64,000 nt of DNA from positions 2,178,620 through 2,242,619 of the forward strand of contig NZ_CP013233.1 of NCBI RefSeq assembly GCF_001584165.1. Reading direction: 5' to 3'. Source of the DNA: Collimonas arenae. GTDB taxonomy: Bacteria; Pseudomonadota; Gammaproteobacteria; Burkholderiales; Burkholderiaceae_D. The notes beneath the pieces are model-generated. The model saw nothing but the letters and a program-made list of their open reading frames with translations. It was not told the origin of the DNA and searched no databases. The position numbers and the translations under genes were made by a program. Positions within the stretch are counted from its first letter, which is position 1, and the number at the start of each line of letters is the position of its first letter. Shown here piece by piece: positions 26,518-37,996 of this stretch.

Positions 26518-27296
26518 ATGTCGCTAAAGAAATTTGCGGTGCTCGCCAGCATTCTGGCATTTGCGTTGCCGGTCGTCTCTGCCCATGCTGCAGACGCGCA
26601 AACCTATGTGGTTGGTGCCGGCGGCACTTATCGTCCATTCGAATTCGAGAACGCAAAGAAAGAACTGGTCGGCTTCGATATCGACATCATCAAGGCAATC
26701 AGCAATGCGTCCGGCTTCAAGATCAAGCTGGTCAGCACGCCTTGGGAAGGTATCTTCGCCACAGTTAACCAGGGCGATCGCGACATCCTGATTTCCGGCA
26801 TCACGATTACCGACAAGCGTAGCCAGATGGTGGATTTTTCGCTGCCGTACTTCCCGGCTGACCAGGTCATCATCGTTGGCGACGGTCCGAAAGTGACCGG
26901 CCTGGCTGATCTGAAGAAATTGCAGGTTGGGGTCGTCAATTCCAGCACCGGCGATATTTCGGTGTCGGATGAAATCGGCAAGAACAATACCGCCATCCAT
27001 CGCTTTGACAATACGCCGCTGATGCTGGAAGAGTTGTATCGCGGTGGTGTTGATGCCGCTGTTGGCGATGTTGGCGTGATCAAGTTCTATATCAAGAGCC
27101 ATCCCGAGAAAAATTCAAGGTGATCGGCGACGCCAAGTTCAAGCGCCAGTATTTCGGTATCGCCGTGCAAAAAGGCAACAAGGTCATGCTCGACAAGATC
27201 AATGCCGGCTTGAAGAAGATTGTTGCTGACGGCACTTATGCCAAGATCTACAAGGAATGGTTTGACGACAGCGTGCCGACACTGCCGCTGCAGTAA
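26518..27296 (+). pseudogene. Polar amino acid ABC transporter substrate-binding protein, one-base frameshift
   Basis: Signal peptide (LASILAFALPVVSAHA) and a family 3 solute-binding fold: GGTYRPFEFENAKKELVGFD, IDIIKAISNASGFKIKLVST, ISGITITDKRSQMVDFSLPY. The frame stops at 27120-27122 after KSHPEKNSR. One more A in the run 27109-27113 continues as FKVIGDAKFKRQYFGIAVQK and ends normally at 27296 with WFDDSVPTLPLQ, total 259 residues. It captures an amino acid in the periplasm for the permease and ATPase that follow. The perfect continuation argues that the gene is really intact. Confidence 0.88.
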
Positions 27297-27335
27297 TCCG
27301 CGTAAGGCCTGATTCACTTTACACGGAATACATTT

Positions 27336-28088
27336 ATGTTTGCTTCTTTCCAATGGCAGATCATTGGCGAATACCTGCCATTGTTCATCGAAGGTACGCT
27401 GATGACGCTGAAGGTGGCGGTCATCTGCGTGGTTACTGGTACTTTCCTGGGGCTGTTGCTGGGCGTTGGCCGCGTGGCCGAAGCACGGCACGGCGCCATG
27501 AAATATTTCCTGCGTTACGCGGTGCAATGGCCGGTGCGTTTCTATGTCAGCTTCTTCCGCGGTACGCCGCTGTTCGTGCAAATCCTGTTGATTCACTTTG
27601 CGTTGATGCCGTTGCTGATCAATCCCAACGGTGGCCTGCTGCTTAGTGGCGACATCGCGCGGGAAGTCCGCTCACAATACGGCGCATTCCTGTCGGCGGT
27701 GCTGGCGATTACACTGAACTCCGGCGCCTATGTGTCGGAGATATTCCGTGCCGGCATCCAATCGATTGACCGCGGTCAAAGCGAAGCCTCGCGTTCGCTC
27801 GGTATGACCTATCTGCAGACGTTGCGCAAGGTGGTGTTGCCGCAGGCGTTCCGGCGCATGCTGCCGCCGCTGGGCAACAACGCGATTGCGATTGTCAAGG
27901 ATTCATCGCTGGCGTCGGCGATCGGCCTGGCCGAACTGGCTTATGCCGCACGCACGGTGTCGGGCGCCTATGCGCGCTACTGGGAGCCGTATTTGACAAT
28001 TTCGCTGATTTACTGGGGCATCACATTGCTGTTGTCGGTTTTTGTTCAGCATTTAGAGAAAAGGTATGGCAAGGGTGATACACGTTAA
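27336..28088 (+). CDS. Amino acid ABC transporter permease (HisM/GlnP-type)
   Basis: 250 residues with about five membrane helices: [20 protein letters not shown] at the start, then the family-typical [20 protein letters not shown], and the EAA-like loop [38 protein letters not shown]. The inserted segment between helices 2 and 3 (residues about 90-115) is somewhat long. Membrane channel of the importer. Its last 23 bases overlap the ATPase gene, so translation is coupled. Confidence 0.94.
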   Translation: MFASFQWQIIGEYLPLFIEGTLMTLKVAVICVVTGTFLGLLLGVGRVAEARHGAMKYFLRYAVQWPVRFYVSFFRGTPLFVQILLIHFALMPLLINPNGGLLLSGDIAREVRSQYGAFLSAVLAITLNSGAYVSEIFRAGIQSIDRGQSEASRSLGMTYLQTLRKVVLPQAFRRMLPPLGNNAIAIVKDSSLASAIGLAELAYAARTVSGAYARYWEPYLTISLIYWGITLLLSVFVQHLEKRYGKGDTR

Positions 28089-28797
28089 ACAACTGCAGAA
28101 AAACTTCGGCCGCGCGCATATCCTGCGCGGTATCGATTGCGATATCGAGGAAAGCGAAGTGGTGTGCGTGATCGGTCCGTCAGGCTCGGGGAAAAGCACT
28201 TTCCTGCGCTGTCTGAACGGCCTGGAAGAAGCCTCCGGCGGTGAGATTCTGGTCGACGGCATCAAGGTCAACGATCCGCACATCGATCTCAACGCGATGC
28301 GTGCCGGCGTCGGCATGGTGTTCCAGCGCTTCAACCTGTTCCCGCACATGTCGGTGCTCGATAACCTGATCATGGCGCCGATGCAGGTCAAGAAGATGTC
28401 CAAGGCACAGGCGGTGCTGGTGGCGGAAAAGCTGCTGCAGAAGGTCGGCCTGCTGGACAAGATCGACGCCTTTCCCAACCAGTTGTCAGGCGGCCAGCAA
28501 CAACGCGTGGCGATTGCGCGCGCGCTGGCCATGGAGCCCAAGGTCATGCTGTTCGACGAGCCGACTTCGGCGCTCGATCCTGAATTGGTCGGCGAAGTGC
28601 TGGCGGTGATGAAGGCGCTGGCCGAAGAAGGCATGACGATGGTGGTGGTGACGCACGAGATGGCTTTCGCGCGCGAAGTTGCCGATCGGGTGTTCTTCAT
28701 CGACCAGGGCGTCATCATGGAACAGGGACCACCGGAACAGGTGCTGGGTTCGCCGCACAACGAGCGTACCCGCGATTTCTTGTGCAAGGTGTTGTAG
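28066..28797 (+). CDS. Amino acid ABC transporter ATP-binding protein (GlnQ-type)
   Basis: 243 residues. Walker A is [10 protein letters not shown]-loop [16 protein letters not shown], signature [20 protein letters not shown], Walker [22 protein letters not shown]-loop [20 protein letters not shown]. All match the polar amino acid uptake ATPases. It overlaps the permease and completes a three-gene importer, so no second permease is needed. Specificity (Gln, Glu, Arg, cystine) is not fixed by sequence alone. Confidence 0.95.
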   Translation: MARVIHVKQLQKNFGRAHILRGIDCDIEESEVVCVIGPSGSGKSTFLRCLNGLEEASGGEILVDGIKVNDPHIDLNAMRAGVGMVFQRFNLFPHMSVLDNLIMAPMQVKKMSKAQAVLVAEKLLQKVGLLDKIDAFPNQLSGGQQQRVAIARALAMEPKVMLFDEPTSALDPELVGEVLAVMKALAEEGMTMVVVTHEMAFAREVADRVFFIDQGVIMEQGPPEQVLGSPHNERTRDFLCKVL

Positions 28798-28927
28798 GCG
28801 TGTTGGCGCAATTTTTATTGCTGGCTGGCCCTATAGGGCAACGTTGCTGATCGGAAAATCCATTAAAATGAGGAGCGGTTCATCATGTCTCGCTTCTGCA
28901 TTTGGCGGAGTGCGCAGATGAGTCGAT

Positions 28928-28959
28928 GAGGCTGTATAGGTCTTTGCCAATACAGCCTC
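28928..28959. terminator. Strong hairpin in the gap after the amino acid transporter
   Basis: GAGGCTGTAT (28928-28937) pairs perfectly with ATACAGCCTC (28950-28959) across a 12-base loop. It lies 130 bp after the ATPase stop and 47 bp before the DUF6916 start, so it can end the importer transcript or shape the leader of the next gene. There is no T-run. Confidence 0.45.
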
Positions 28960-29006
28960 AAATCCAGTCTGTGGACCTCGATTAACGCTGTCAATTCAAT
29001 GGCTTT

Positions 29007-29297
29007 ATGGATATCCTCACGCAGGAACATTTCGCAGCACGTCTGAACGACACATTTGTTGCCCCTGACGAGGGCAATGCCGCGTTCACGCTGATTGAAG
29101 TCCGGCCGCTGGCGGCGCCGACCTTGCAGGGGATGCTGCGCTCCCCATTCAGTTTGTTGTTCCGGAATTGTTCACCGATCCTGTTGACGCAGAAGATCTA
29201 TAGGATGCAGCACGATGCCATCGGTGAAGTCGGGATTTTCCTGGTGCCGGTTGCGCGCGATAACCAGGGTTTTCTTTATCAGGCAGTGTTCAACTAG
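29007..29297 (+). CDS. DUF6916 family protein
   Basis: 96 residues: an N-terminal LTQEHFAARLNDTFVAPDEG, then AFTLIEVRPLAAPTL, and a C-terminal VGIFLVPVARDNQGFLYQAV that resemble the short DUF6916 proteins often found beside MdpB-type tail-collar genes. It converges on the acetyltransferase, with which it overlaps by 8 bp. The function is unknown; the placement suggests a chaperone or accessory role for the tail-collar proteins, which is inference. Confidence 0.7.
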   Translation: MDILTQEHFAARLNDTFVAPDEGNAAFTLIEVRPLAAPTLQGMLRSPFSLLFRNCSPILLTQKIYRMQHDAIGEVGIFLVPVARDNQGFLYQAVFN

Positions 29298-29904
29298 CCT
29301 GCTTTGACTGGATTTCTTGTTTGTTTTGCGTACCGGTTGACGCCGGCCAGCGCATGCCGGTGTGGAAGCCTTCCGTGTCGGTTGCGATGAAGCCGAGGCG
29401 GTCATACAGTTTTCGCGCAGCATCATTGCGCTGCTCTACGTGTAAATTCAATCCTGCCCCTGCATTCTCCGCTAGCGTCTGTGCGTGGCGGATCAGCGCT
29501 GTGCCGATGCCGCTGTTGCGCCACCCTGGCGCCAGGCTGATATCGATGATGAGGAATTCCGGCATCTGCCGCGACAGATAAAGGCGCCCGATCGGCTCGC
29601 CATTACATTCAATGAGCAAAAAATCGGCATTTGGATAATGCGTCAGGTAATGCCGGTGCTGCAGCGCGAACTGGCTGTCGATGAAGGCATGTTTTTGTGC
29701 GTCCGGCCAGGGTAACGGCGCCAGTTCTGCGGCGCGCAATTGGCGGTAGAGGGAAGTCAGGAAGCTGATATCCCCGGCCGCACAAGGGCGCAGCCGGATG
29801 CCGCGCTGTTGCAGGGCAGTCGGAGACTCCAGGGCTGCGCCAGCCGGAAATGCCGGCAGCGCACCGTGCCCTGGACCTGGATCAGTCAAACGCGGGGAAT
29901 GCAC
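29290..29904 (-). CDS. GNAT family N-acetyltransferase
   Basis: 204 residues. The GNAT core is plain: RLRPCAAGDISFLTSLYRQL, LLIECNGEPIGRLYLSRQMP, and the acetyl-CoA loop SLAPGWRNSGIGTALIRHAQ, ending with NDAARKLYDRLGFIAT. The first ~35 residues are Pro/Gly-rich and overlap the end of the tail-collar gene by 23 bp, so translation is coupled and the true start may be further in. Genes like this often follow MdpB-type tail proteins, hinting that it acetylates one of them; this is not established. Confidence 0.85.
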   Translation of the reverse strand: MHSPRLTDPGPGHGALPAFPAGAALESPTALQQRGIRLRPCAAGDISFLTSLYRQLRAAELAPLPWPDAQKHAFIDSQFALQHRHYLTHYPNADFLLIECNGEPIGRLYLSRQMPEFLIIDISLAPGWRNSGIGTALIRHAQTLAENAGAGLNLHVEQRNDAARKLYDRLGFIATDTEGFHTGMRWPASTGTQNKQEIQSKQAS

Positions 29905-30415
29905 CTTGTAGCGCGATGCAGAAGTTCAGAGGCAGCAGCGGCTGGCGGTTTTCGTGCGGTTGGCTACCGCCTGTTGCGCCGACGACAGTCGGTGCGAAGG
30001 TTGCATTGGCGGTGGCATTCTGCACAAATGGCGTAGTGCTTGCCGGCCCGGTCAGCCCATAACCGTTGGCAGGTGTGTTGCTCTGCAACGTTGTATTGGG
30101 CTGGTGGTACAGATTGGCGGCGTGGCTATGACCCGGGATTTCTGACTGAAGCAGACTAACCTGTTCCGTGCCAAAAGTGTCGCCGATGGTACGTTGCGTC
30201 AGGCCGGGTCCTTGTCCCTGGCTGCAAGCCGCGCGGCCGGTAAAATTCGGCAACTGGAATGTGGTCCGGCCGTCGCCGCCATAGTAGGTGCCAATCAGCG
30301 AAAACAGCGCGCTATTTTGACTGATCGATAATGTGGCGCCATTGCATTGCGCCCAGCCGACAGGCGCAAAATTGAAACCGAAAATTTGAATCTCACCCAG
30401 GAATGGTGTGGTCAC
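29882..30415 (-). CDS. Phage tail collar / MdpB-type (microcystin-dependent protein) family protein 1
   Basis: 177 residues with a tail-collar domain: EIQIFGFNFAPVGWAQCNGA, LFSLIGTYYGGDGRTTFQLP, then a variable centre with HSHAANLYHQ and the conserved end GGSQPHENRQPLLPLNFCIA. Such proteins are encoded in sets of three in many Proteobacteria without a complete phage and are related to tail-fibre tips. They may be adhesive or structural. Third of three consecutive homologues on this strand. Confidence 0.9.
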   Translation of the reverse strand: MTTPFLGEIQIFGFNFAPVGWAQCNGATLSISQNSALFSLIGTYYGGDGRTTFQLPNFTGRAACSQGQGPGLTQRTIGDTFGTEQVSLLQSEIPGHSHAANLYHQPNTTLQSNTPANGYGLTGPASTTPFVQNATANATFAPTVVGATGGSQPHENRQPLLPLNFCIALQGAFPAFD

Positions 30416-30490
30416 GATACTCTCTCCTCGTCTTATCTGATGGCTGCGCCGGCGATGTGTAATGCAGCAACGTGGCAGGCGCTCTTGCTG

Positions 30491-31024
30491 TTATGACTGC
30501 GACGGAAAAACCCCTGCCCAGGCAATGCAAAATGACGCTGTCAACGTCGGCATCGTGTTGTCGTGCGGCTGGCTTCCGCCGGTACTGCTGGTCGACGCCG
30601 GCGACATGACATAGGGAGTGAGTCCGGCAATGCTGCTGGTGTACATCTTGTCGCTGGCGGCGGCAGCGCCCAGTTGCACCGTTGCCGCTGGCGCGCTGGC
30701 AGTTGCCTCCAGGCTGGTGGCGCTATACGGATGGGTATGGGCGGGTATTGTGCTGGTCGTCAATGTGACGTTTTCGCTGCCGCCTTGTTGCCCGAGAACG
30801 CGCGTCGACAGGCCTGTTCCGGTACCTTGATGCAGCGGCACCTGGCCGCGCATGTCCGGCACGCCGAAGGTGTTGACGCCGTCACCGCCATAAGTTGTTC
30901 CCAGTAATACGTACAGCGTTTCATAGTCGGCGATCGATTTCACGCTGCCGTCGCATGCAAACCATCCGGTGGGCACGCGTTGAAAGGCGAGCAGGCGGAT
31001 TTCACCTACATAGGGTGTAGTCAT
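30491..31024 (-). CDS. Phage tail collar / MdpB-type family protein 2
   Basis: 177 residues, the same length as its neighbours. Tail-collar features: EIRLLAFQRVPTGWFACDGS, LYVLLGTTYGGDGVNTFGVP, DMRGQVPLHQGTGTGLSTRV, IPAHTHPYSATS and GGSQPHDNTMPTLTASFCIA. The middle section (Ala/Thr-rich) diverges from protein 1, as expected for a variable tip region. It is co-directional with copies 1 and 3. Confidence 0.9.
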   Translation of the reverse strand: MTTPYVGEIRLLAFQRVPTGWFACDGSVKSIADYETLYVLLGTTYGGDGVNTFGVPDMRGQVPLHQGTGTGLSTRVLGQQGGSENVTLTTSTIPAHTHPYSATSLEATASAPAATVQLGAAAASDKMYTSSIAGLTPYVMSPASTSSTGGSQPHDNTMPTLTASFCIAWAGVFPSQS

Positions 31025-31058
31025 GGCTTTATTCCGTTAAAGGTTGCGAGGGAAACGA

Positions 31059-31591
31059 CTAACTGCGCGATGGGAAAACGCCGCTGAGGGCAATACTGAA
31101 ATTCAAGACCCGGAACGGCTGCATGTTTTCATGCGGGCCATTGCCGCCGACCGCAGCCAGGGTTTGCGGCGCTAGGACTGCCTGCGTGCCATTGGTTTGC
31201 GCATAGATGGCTTCAGTTCCGCTGCCGCCGTAGAGCGTATTGGTGGGATTCTTGACGGCGCCTGCTGTGGTGGTGCCATTGGGCACATGCGTGTGACTTG
31301 GCAACTGCGCTTGCAGCAGCGTGACGGTTTCGACGCCGATAGGCTGTCCTTGGAGATAGGTTGAAGGTTGCCAGGATGGATCGGCCGAGGGCCGGTATGT
31401 ATTGGGGTACGACCTTGCAGATTGGGGAGGGCAAAAGTGGTCCGGCCGTCGCCGCCATACATGGTGCCGAGAAGGGAAAACAACGCCGGATTCTGATTGA
31501 TCGGAAGCAACTGCCCGTTACAGAGCGCAAAGCCGCGCGGGGCAAAACCGAAGCCGGATAACATAATCTGTCCAACGTAACATTCAGCCAT
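31059..31591 (-). pseudogene. Phage tail collar / MdpB-type family protein 3, one-base frameshift
   Basis: Starts at ATG 31591 (MAECYVGQIMLSGFGFAPRG) and shows FSLLGTMYGGDGRTTFALPN LQGR before losing frame. One extra base in the C run opposite 31389-31391 restores PSADPSWQPSTYLQGQPIGV, then ETVTLLQAQLPSHTHVPNG and the closing GGNGPHENMQPFRVLNFSIA. The repaired protein has 177 residues, exactly like the other two copies, which supports a sequencing deletion. First gene of the tail-collar set, divergent from the Ig-repeat autotransporter. Confidence 0.85.
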
Positions 31592-31871
31592 CGTTTTCTC
31601 TCCCAAGATTGATGTGGTAATGCACTGATGGTGGCACAGCGAAAGCTAACCGTGTTGATTGTATATTTAAAGCAACAGTTAGCAATAAACAACAATTCTT
31701 ATTGTTAATTTTGTTTACATTCGAGTTAGCATACGTTGCCAAAAGGTAAGCGTCAATAGCCGTCACGGCAAGCAAAAAGAGCGAAAAGACTCTTTGTCGA
31801 GCATTGAGTAAAGCGATGGATAACCATCGCAAAACAGCGCACGAATACGAAAAAAACATCAGGGGGAAATC

Positions 31872-34800
31872 ATGTTGCTGCGTCCGCACGCTTGTGCCGG
31901 TAGTTGCGAGTGGTCATCATTCGCAACCGGTTCTGTATCCGATCAACGGAGAACAATCGTAGGACGAGGCGCATTTGTCCGGCACCGGAACTGGTTCCCG
32001 CGCGCGCTGGCCAGTTTGTTGTATGCGCTGCTTCTTGGCCTGTGCAACCTGGTGCATGCGAGCCCGAGCACGGAATGTCCGACCCCCGTGGCTATCACGG
32101 TTCCCTCGGGCGGTGTTTACAGTGCCGATCTGTCAAGCGCCCCAGGAGCGTGTTCGCCATTTGGGCTTTCCGGTATAACGCTTGCGCCATCGCATGGGAG
32201 CTTGTGGAATCCGGTGACCACCAACGTCGTGCATTACACGAATAATGGCGACGGGGCATTGTCCGACACTTTTATCGTGCAGGACGATTCGGGCAACGAT
32301 ATCACCTATAACGTCACGATCCAGGCGTCGACTTCGCCGATCACCGTATTGCCGTCGATTTTGACCAATCCTGCGGTTGGCGTCAGCTACAGTCAAACCC
32401 TCACTGCTTCAGGTGGTGTAGTGCCTTATACGTACTCGATTAGCTCCGGAAGCTTGCCTGCCGGCCTGACTTTATCTTCAACGGGCGTGATTTCCGGGAC
32501 CTCAACTTACACCGGCCCGGCATCCGTGACGATCGGCGTGCATGACTCTACAACACCAACAGCGCTGACCACAACCAAGTCTTATTCCTTCACCGTGCCG
32601 CCGCCGGTACTGGTGATATCACCCACGACGCAGCCTGCGGGAACGGTGAGTATTCCGTACAGTCAGCAATTGAACGGTTCGGGTGGCACGTCTCCCTACA
32701 GTTATACCTTGCAGACAGTCACCGGCAAAGGCTTGCCGCCGGGATTGAACCTGGCGTCGACCGGCGTGATTTCAGGTACGCCGACCACCGCCGGCACCTA
32801 TACCGCCTCAATCGTCATCGTCGATAGCACTACCGGCAGCGGGCCGTATCCGGTACCGTTCGATGTCAGCATTACGATCAACGCCACACCCGTCGTCGTC
32901 GTGAGCCCATCCACGCTGAGTGCCGGCACTGTTGGCGCCTTGTATAACGCACCTTCGCTGACCTTGTCCGCCAGTGGTGGCACTGGGCCTTACACTTTTG
33001 CTCTCACCGCGGGCGCGCTGCCGGCGGGAATGACCTTGACGAGTGCTGGTGTCCTGTCGGGCACGCCGACTGCCGGCGGCAGCTTCAATTTCACGGTGCG
33101 GGCTACCGATCAAAATGCCGTTCCCGGTTCGCGGGCCTATACGCTGTCAATCAATGCACCGGCGATGACCATCACCCCGCCGATACTGCCGGCGTCTACG
33201 GTAGGTGTTGCCTATACCAGCCAGAGCGTGAGCGCCAATGGCGGTACTGCGCCATATACGTACGCTATTACGTCCGGCTCATTGCCGACGGGAATGACGC
33301 TGTCGTCGTCGGGAGCGCTTTCAGGTACGCCAACTTCAGGTGGCTCCTTCAATTTCACCGTCACTGCAACCGACAGCTCTACAGGCAGCGGCCCGTATAC
33401 CAGCGCGCGAGCGTACACGCTGACGGCCAATGCACCGACCATTGCATTGTCGCCGCCTACTTTGCCGACAATGACAGTCGGTACCGCCGTCAGTCAAATC
33501 ATCACAGCCACAGGTGGAATCTCCTCTTATACCTACAGCGTTAGCTCTGGCACCTTACCGCCCGGATTGACGTTGTCATCAAGCGGCGCGCTGAGCGGAA
33601 CGCCCACCGTAGCGGGCCATACAATTTCACCGTCACTGCTACCGACAGTTCAACCGGCAGCGGTCCGTATATCGGCTCGCGCGCCTATTCGGTAACCGTC
33701 AATGCCGGTCTGCCTGTAGCGGGCGCCGTCAGTGCCACCGTTGCCTATGGCAGCTCTGCCAATCCGATCACATTGAACTTGAGCGGAGGTGCGCCAACGT
33801 CGGTGGCAGTGGCGTCGGCCGCCGCACACGGCACAGCTACTGCGAGCGGCACCAGCATCACATATACGCCACTGGCCGGATATATTGGCGGCGATACCTT
33901 CACCTATACATCCACCAATGGCGCCGGCACCTCCAGCCCTGCCACAGTGACGGTGACGGTATCGCCACCGACGCTGATGATTACGCCATCCGCCTCCTGG
34001 TCAGCAACCGACGGCGTCAGTTACAGCCAGACCCTGACTTGGGCTGGCGGCGCCGCACCTTATTCCAGCTATAGCGCCAGCGGCTTACCTGCTGGATTAA
34101 CTGTAACCGGAACTAGCGCCAGCAGCCTGACCATTTCTGGCACGCCGACTGCCGCCGGCAGTTTCTCGGTGGCAGTGTCGGCAACCGACAGCAGCAGCGG
34201 CAGCGGACCGGTCACGAAATCGCAAACCTTTACGCTGACCGTCGCCGCGCCAACCCTCAGCATCGCACCAGCCGGGTCGACCTTGACGCCGCTCTACGGC
34301 GCTGCGTTTTCACAGACGTTTTCAAGCAGCGGCGGTGTCGCCCCATACACCTACGTGTTGAGCGGCGGCCTGCCCAGCGGGCTGAGCTGGAATGCCGCAA
34401 CTGGGACGTTATCAGGAACGCCGACGCAAAGCGGCAGTTTCCCGATTAACGTAACGGCGACCGATCACTCGACCGGTACTGGCCCGTTCTCAGCCACAGG
34501 CAGCTATACGCTGCAGATCAGTGCGCCGGTTATCTCATTTACGCCTGCCAGTACGCCAGGCGGCACGGTGGCGCAATCGTATTCCGCCACGCTGAGCGCA
34601 AGCGGCGGTGTCGGACCATACAGCTACGCCGTCACCGCAGGAGCGTTGCCGACCGGGGTCTCGCTCAATGCCAGCAGCGGTGCGCTATCCGGCACACCAA
34701 CTGCCGCCGGCAGTTTCAATTTCACTGTACGCGCCACGGATGCCAATAATTTCAACGGCAGCCAGGCCTACACCATCACCGTTGGCGGGCCGAGTTTGAC

Positions 34801-37800
34801 ATTGAATCCATCGACATTGTCGGCAGCGAGCGCCGCAACTCCGTACAGCGTCACTTTAACCGCCGGCAACGGCACGGGGCCGTACAGCTATGCGGTGGTG
34901 GCCGGCAGCCTGCCATCGGGCATCAGCCTGAATACAGCCAGCGGCGTACTGTCCGGCACTACCGTGCAGGCAGGAAGTTTTTCGATCACTGTGCGAGCAA
35001 CCGACAGCAGTACCGGGGCCGGCGCGCCGTTCAGCGTGCAAAGGAGCTACGCGCTGGTTGTTTCGGCGCCGACCATTAGTTTATCCCCAAGCACAGTCAG
35101 CAACGGTACTGTCGCGGTCGCCTATACGGCAACCATCAATGCAGTGGGTGGCGTCAGCCCTTATACATACAGCATCACCAGCGGTGCGCTACCGGCTGGT
35201 ATCACGCTGAATGCTTCGACCGGCGCGCTGGCCGGCACGCCGACCGCGGCCGGTACTTTCAATTTCACCATGAAGGCGCAGGATGGCAACAGCTTCAGCG
35301 GCAGCCAGGCGTACAGCTTGATAATTGCCTCCGCAAGCGTGACCTTGAATCCTGCAACCTTGGCTAACCCGACTGCGGAAGCGCCATATAGCGCCACATT
35401 GACGGCTGGCGGCGGTACTGCGCCATATAGCTTTTCAATCAATGGCGGTGCCTTGCCGAGCGGATTGACGCTGAATACAAGCACAGGCGTGCTGTCCGGC
35501 ACTACCAACCAAAGTGGCACGTTCACTTTCAGTGTCCGGGCTAGCGACAGCAGCACCGGTACCGGCGCGCCGTTCAGTGTCACCAATAACTACACACTGA
35601 ACGTAGGCGCTCCTAGCATCACGCTGAATGCCGCCGTGGCTGCAGCGCCCAAGGTCAACGTTGTCTACAGCCAGCAGTTCAATGCTGCCGGTGGCGTCGC
35701 GCCCTATGCGTATGCGGTGGCCAGCGGCAGCCTGCCGGCCGGACTCACATTGAACGGCACCACCGGTTTGTTGAGTGGCACGCCGACGACAGCTGGCAGT
35801 TTTCCATTCACGGTCAGTGCTATCGACGCGCATAATTTCAGCGGACAGCAAGCCATGACCTTGAACGTCGGTCAGGCGCAACCGGTGGCGGTCAACGACA
35901 CGGCCGTCACCACTGCCAACCAGACGGTGACGGTGAATGTCAGCGCCAACGACAGCGGCCCGATTACCAGCATTGCGATCGCCACCGCGCCAAGCCACGG
36001 CAGCGCGACCGTCAATGGATTGAATGTGATCTACACACCAGCCAGCAATTACTTCGGCAGCGACAGTCTGACTTATATCGCAACCGGGCCGGGAGGCAGT
36101 TCAGCGCCTGCCACGGTGACGCTGAACGTAACGCCGCTGGCAGTGCCGGTGGCGGTGGCGCAGAGCGCAACCATCCTGGCTGGTCAACCGGTTACGCTGC
36201 ACGCCGCCAACGGCGCCAGCGGAGGCCCATTCACCAGCGTCACCATCGTGACGCCGCCAAGCGCCGGCACTGCAGCGGTGAGCGGGACCGATATCGTCTA
36301 TACATCGGTGGTTGGCAGCAGCGGCGACATCAAGTTCACTTACACCTTGGCCAATGCGTTCGGCGCATCGGCTCCGGTGACGGCGACCGTCAGTGTCAAT
36401 CCGATGCCGACGGCGGGTGTCCATAGCGCCACGGTTAGCGCCGGTGCGGCAGTCAGCGTTGACTTGATGGCCGGCGCCAGCGGTGGCCCATTCACGGGCG
36501 CCGCAGTGGTTTCGATAACGCCGACGACGGCAGGCACAGCAACGATTAGGGATGTCGGCACGGCGGGCAAGCCGTCCTACCAGATGACCTTCACCGCCGC
36601 CGGCACCTTTGCCGGCCCAGCCGTGATCAGCTATACCCTGAGCAATGCCTTCGCGACATCGGCGCCGGGTAGCGTCAATGTTTCCGTGACACCGCGCCGC
36701 GACATGTCGACCGATCCTGAAGTCATCGGTCTGCTGGCTGCCCAGGCGGACAGCGCCCGGCGCTTTGCCAGCGCCCAGACCGCCAATTTCACGCGGCGCC
36801 TGGAAAGCTTGCATGGCGATGGGTGGGGCCGCTCCAGTTTCGGCGTCAGCCTGACGCCGCCGACTCAGGATGGCAAACCGGCAGACGATGTGGCGCGCTG
36901 GCAAAACGACGATGCGGATCGCCTGTTAGGCGGGCCGTTGCAACCGAACATGCGCAAGGTTGGCTGGCCGCAGCAGGCTGGCGGGCAGGGCGGCAATGGT
37001 CTCGGCGGCGGCTGGGGTAACGGTTATGGCGGCAACAAGACGCTGGCCGCAAACGATACTCAAAAAACCATCAGCGACCTGCCTGACATGCCTGTGCATC
37101 AGGATGGACAGAAGCAGCCGTTGTCATTGTGGATGGGCGGCGCGGTCGATTTTGGTCAGCACTATGTCAATGGCCGCCAGGACGGATTCCGCTTCACCAC
37201 CAACGGCGTCAGCATCGGTGGCGACTATCGCATCAATGACCTTGCCAGCGTCGGTATCGGCGGCGGTTTCAGCCGCGACAGCAGCGATGTCGGCAATAAC
37301 GGCACCAAGAGCACTGCAGAAAGTGTAGTGGGCGCGGTGTATGGCAGCTTGCGGCCGGCCAAGAACGTATTTATCGACGGCGTGCTGGGTTACGGGACAT
37401 TGAATTTCGATGCCACCCGCTACATCACTGACGGTGGCGGTTTTGCTACCGGGCTGCGGCATGGCGACCAGATCTTCGGCGCTATTGTTACGGGCGTTGA
37501 ATATCGTAATGATGGCTGGATGTGGTCGCCATACGGTCGCCTTGAGTTGATGTCAGCTACGCTCGATCAGTACACGGAAACAGCGGCCGGTTTGAATGCA
37601 TTGACCTACTTCAAGCAAACCGTGCGCACCAGCAGCGCCACGCTGGGTGTTAGGGCCGAAGGGCAGTATGTGACCCGCATCGGTACCTGGATTCCACGCG
37701 CCAGGCTGGAGTTCAGTCACCAGTTCCAAGGGGCGGACGATGCCACGCTGGCGTATGCCGACCTGGCAGCGGCGGGGCCGGCCTACGTGATTCACACCAG

Positions 37801-37954
37801 CAGCCAGGACACCGGCAACTGGGCCGCAGGCCTTGGCGCCAGGCTGCTGCTGTCGAACGGCATGACGTTTACCGTCGACTACAACAGCAACATTAACCTT
37901 GGTAATGGCCGCAGTCAGTCGATCATGTTTAGCGTAGCGGTGCCGCTGAACTGA
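31872..37954 (+). pseudogene. Giant Ig-repeat (putative-Ig/He_PIG) autotransporter, one-base frameshift
   Basis: ATG 31872 follows AGGGGGAAATC. A long signal peptide (NWFPRALASLLYALLLGLCN) precedes about 12 repeats of ~85-90 residues of the pattern TLTASGGVVPYTYSISSGSL-PAGLTLSSTG-ISGT, plus about four cadherin-like/Big repeats (TYTPLAGYIGGDTFTYT). The frame ends at about 33695, but one extra G at 33614-33616 continues as VAGPYNFTVTATDSSTGSG and on to 37954, total 2,027 residues. The last ~270 residues form an autotransporter barrel ending in SIMFSVAVPLN. Likely a surface adhesin. A linker rich in Gly/Gln (QQAGGQGGNGLGGGWGNGYG) precedes the barrel. Confidence 0.85.
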
Positions 37955-37996
37955 GGAAATGTGGCAGGGAGAGATGCAGGGTTGGCGTTAAGCGGC

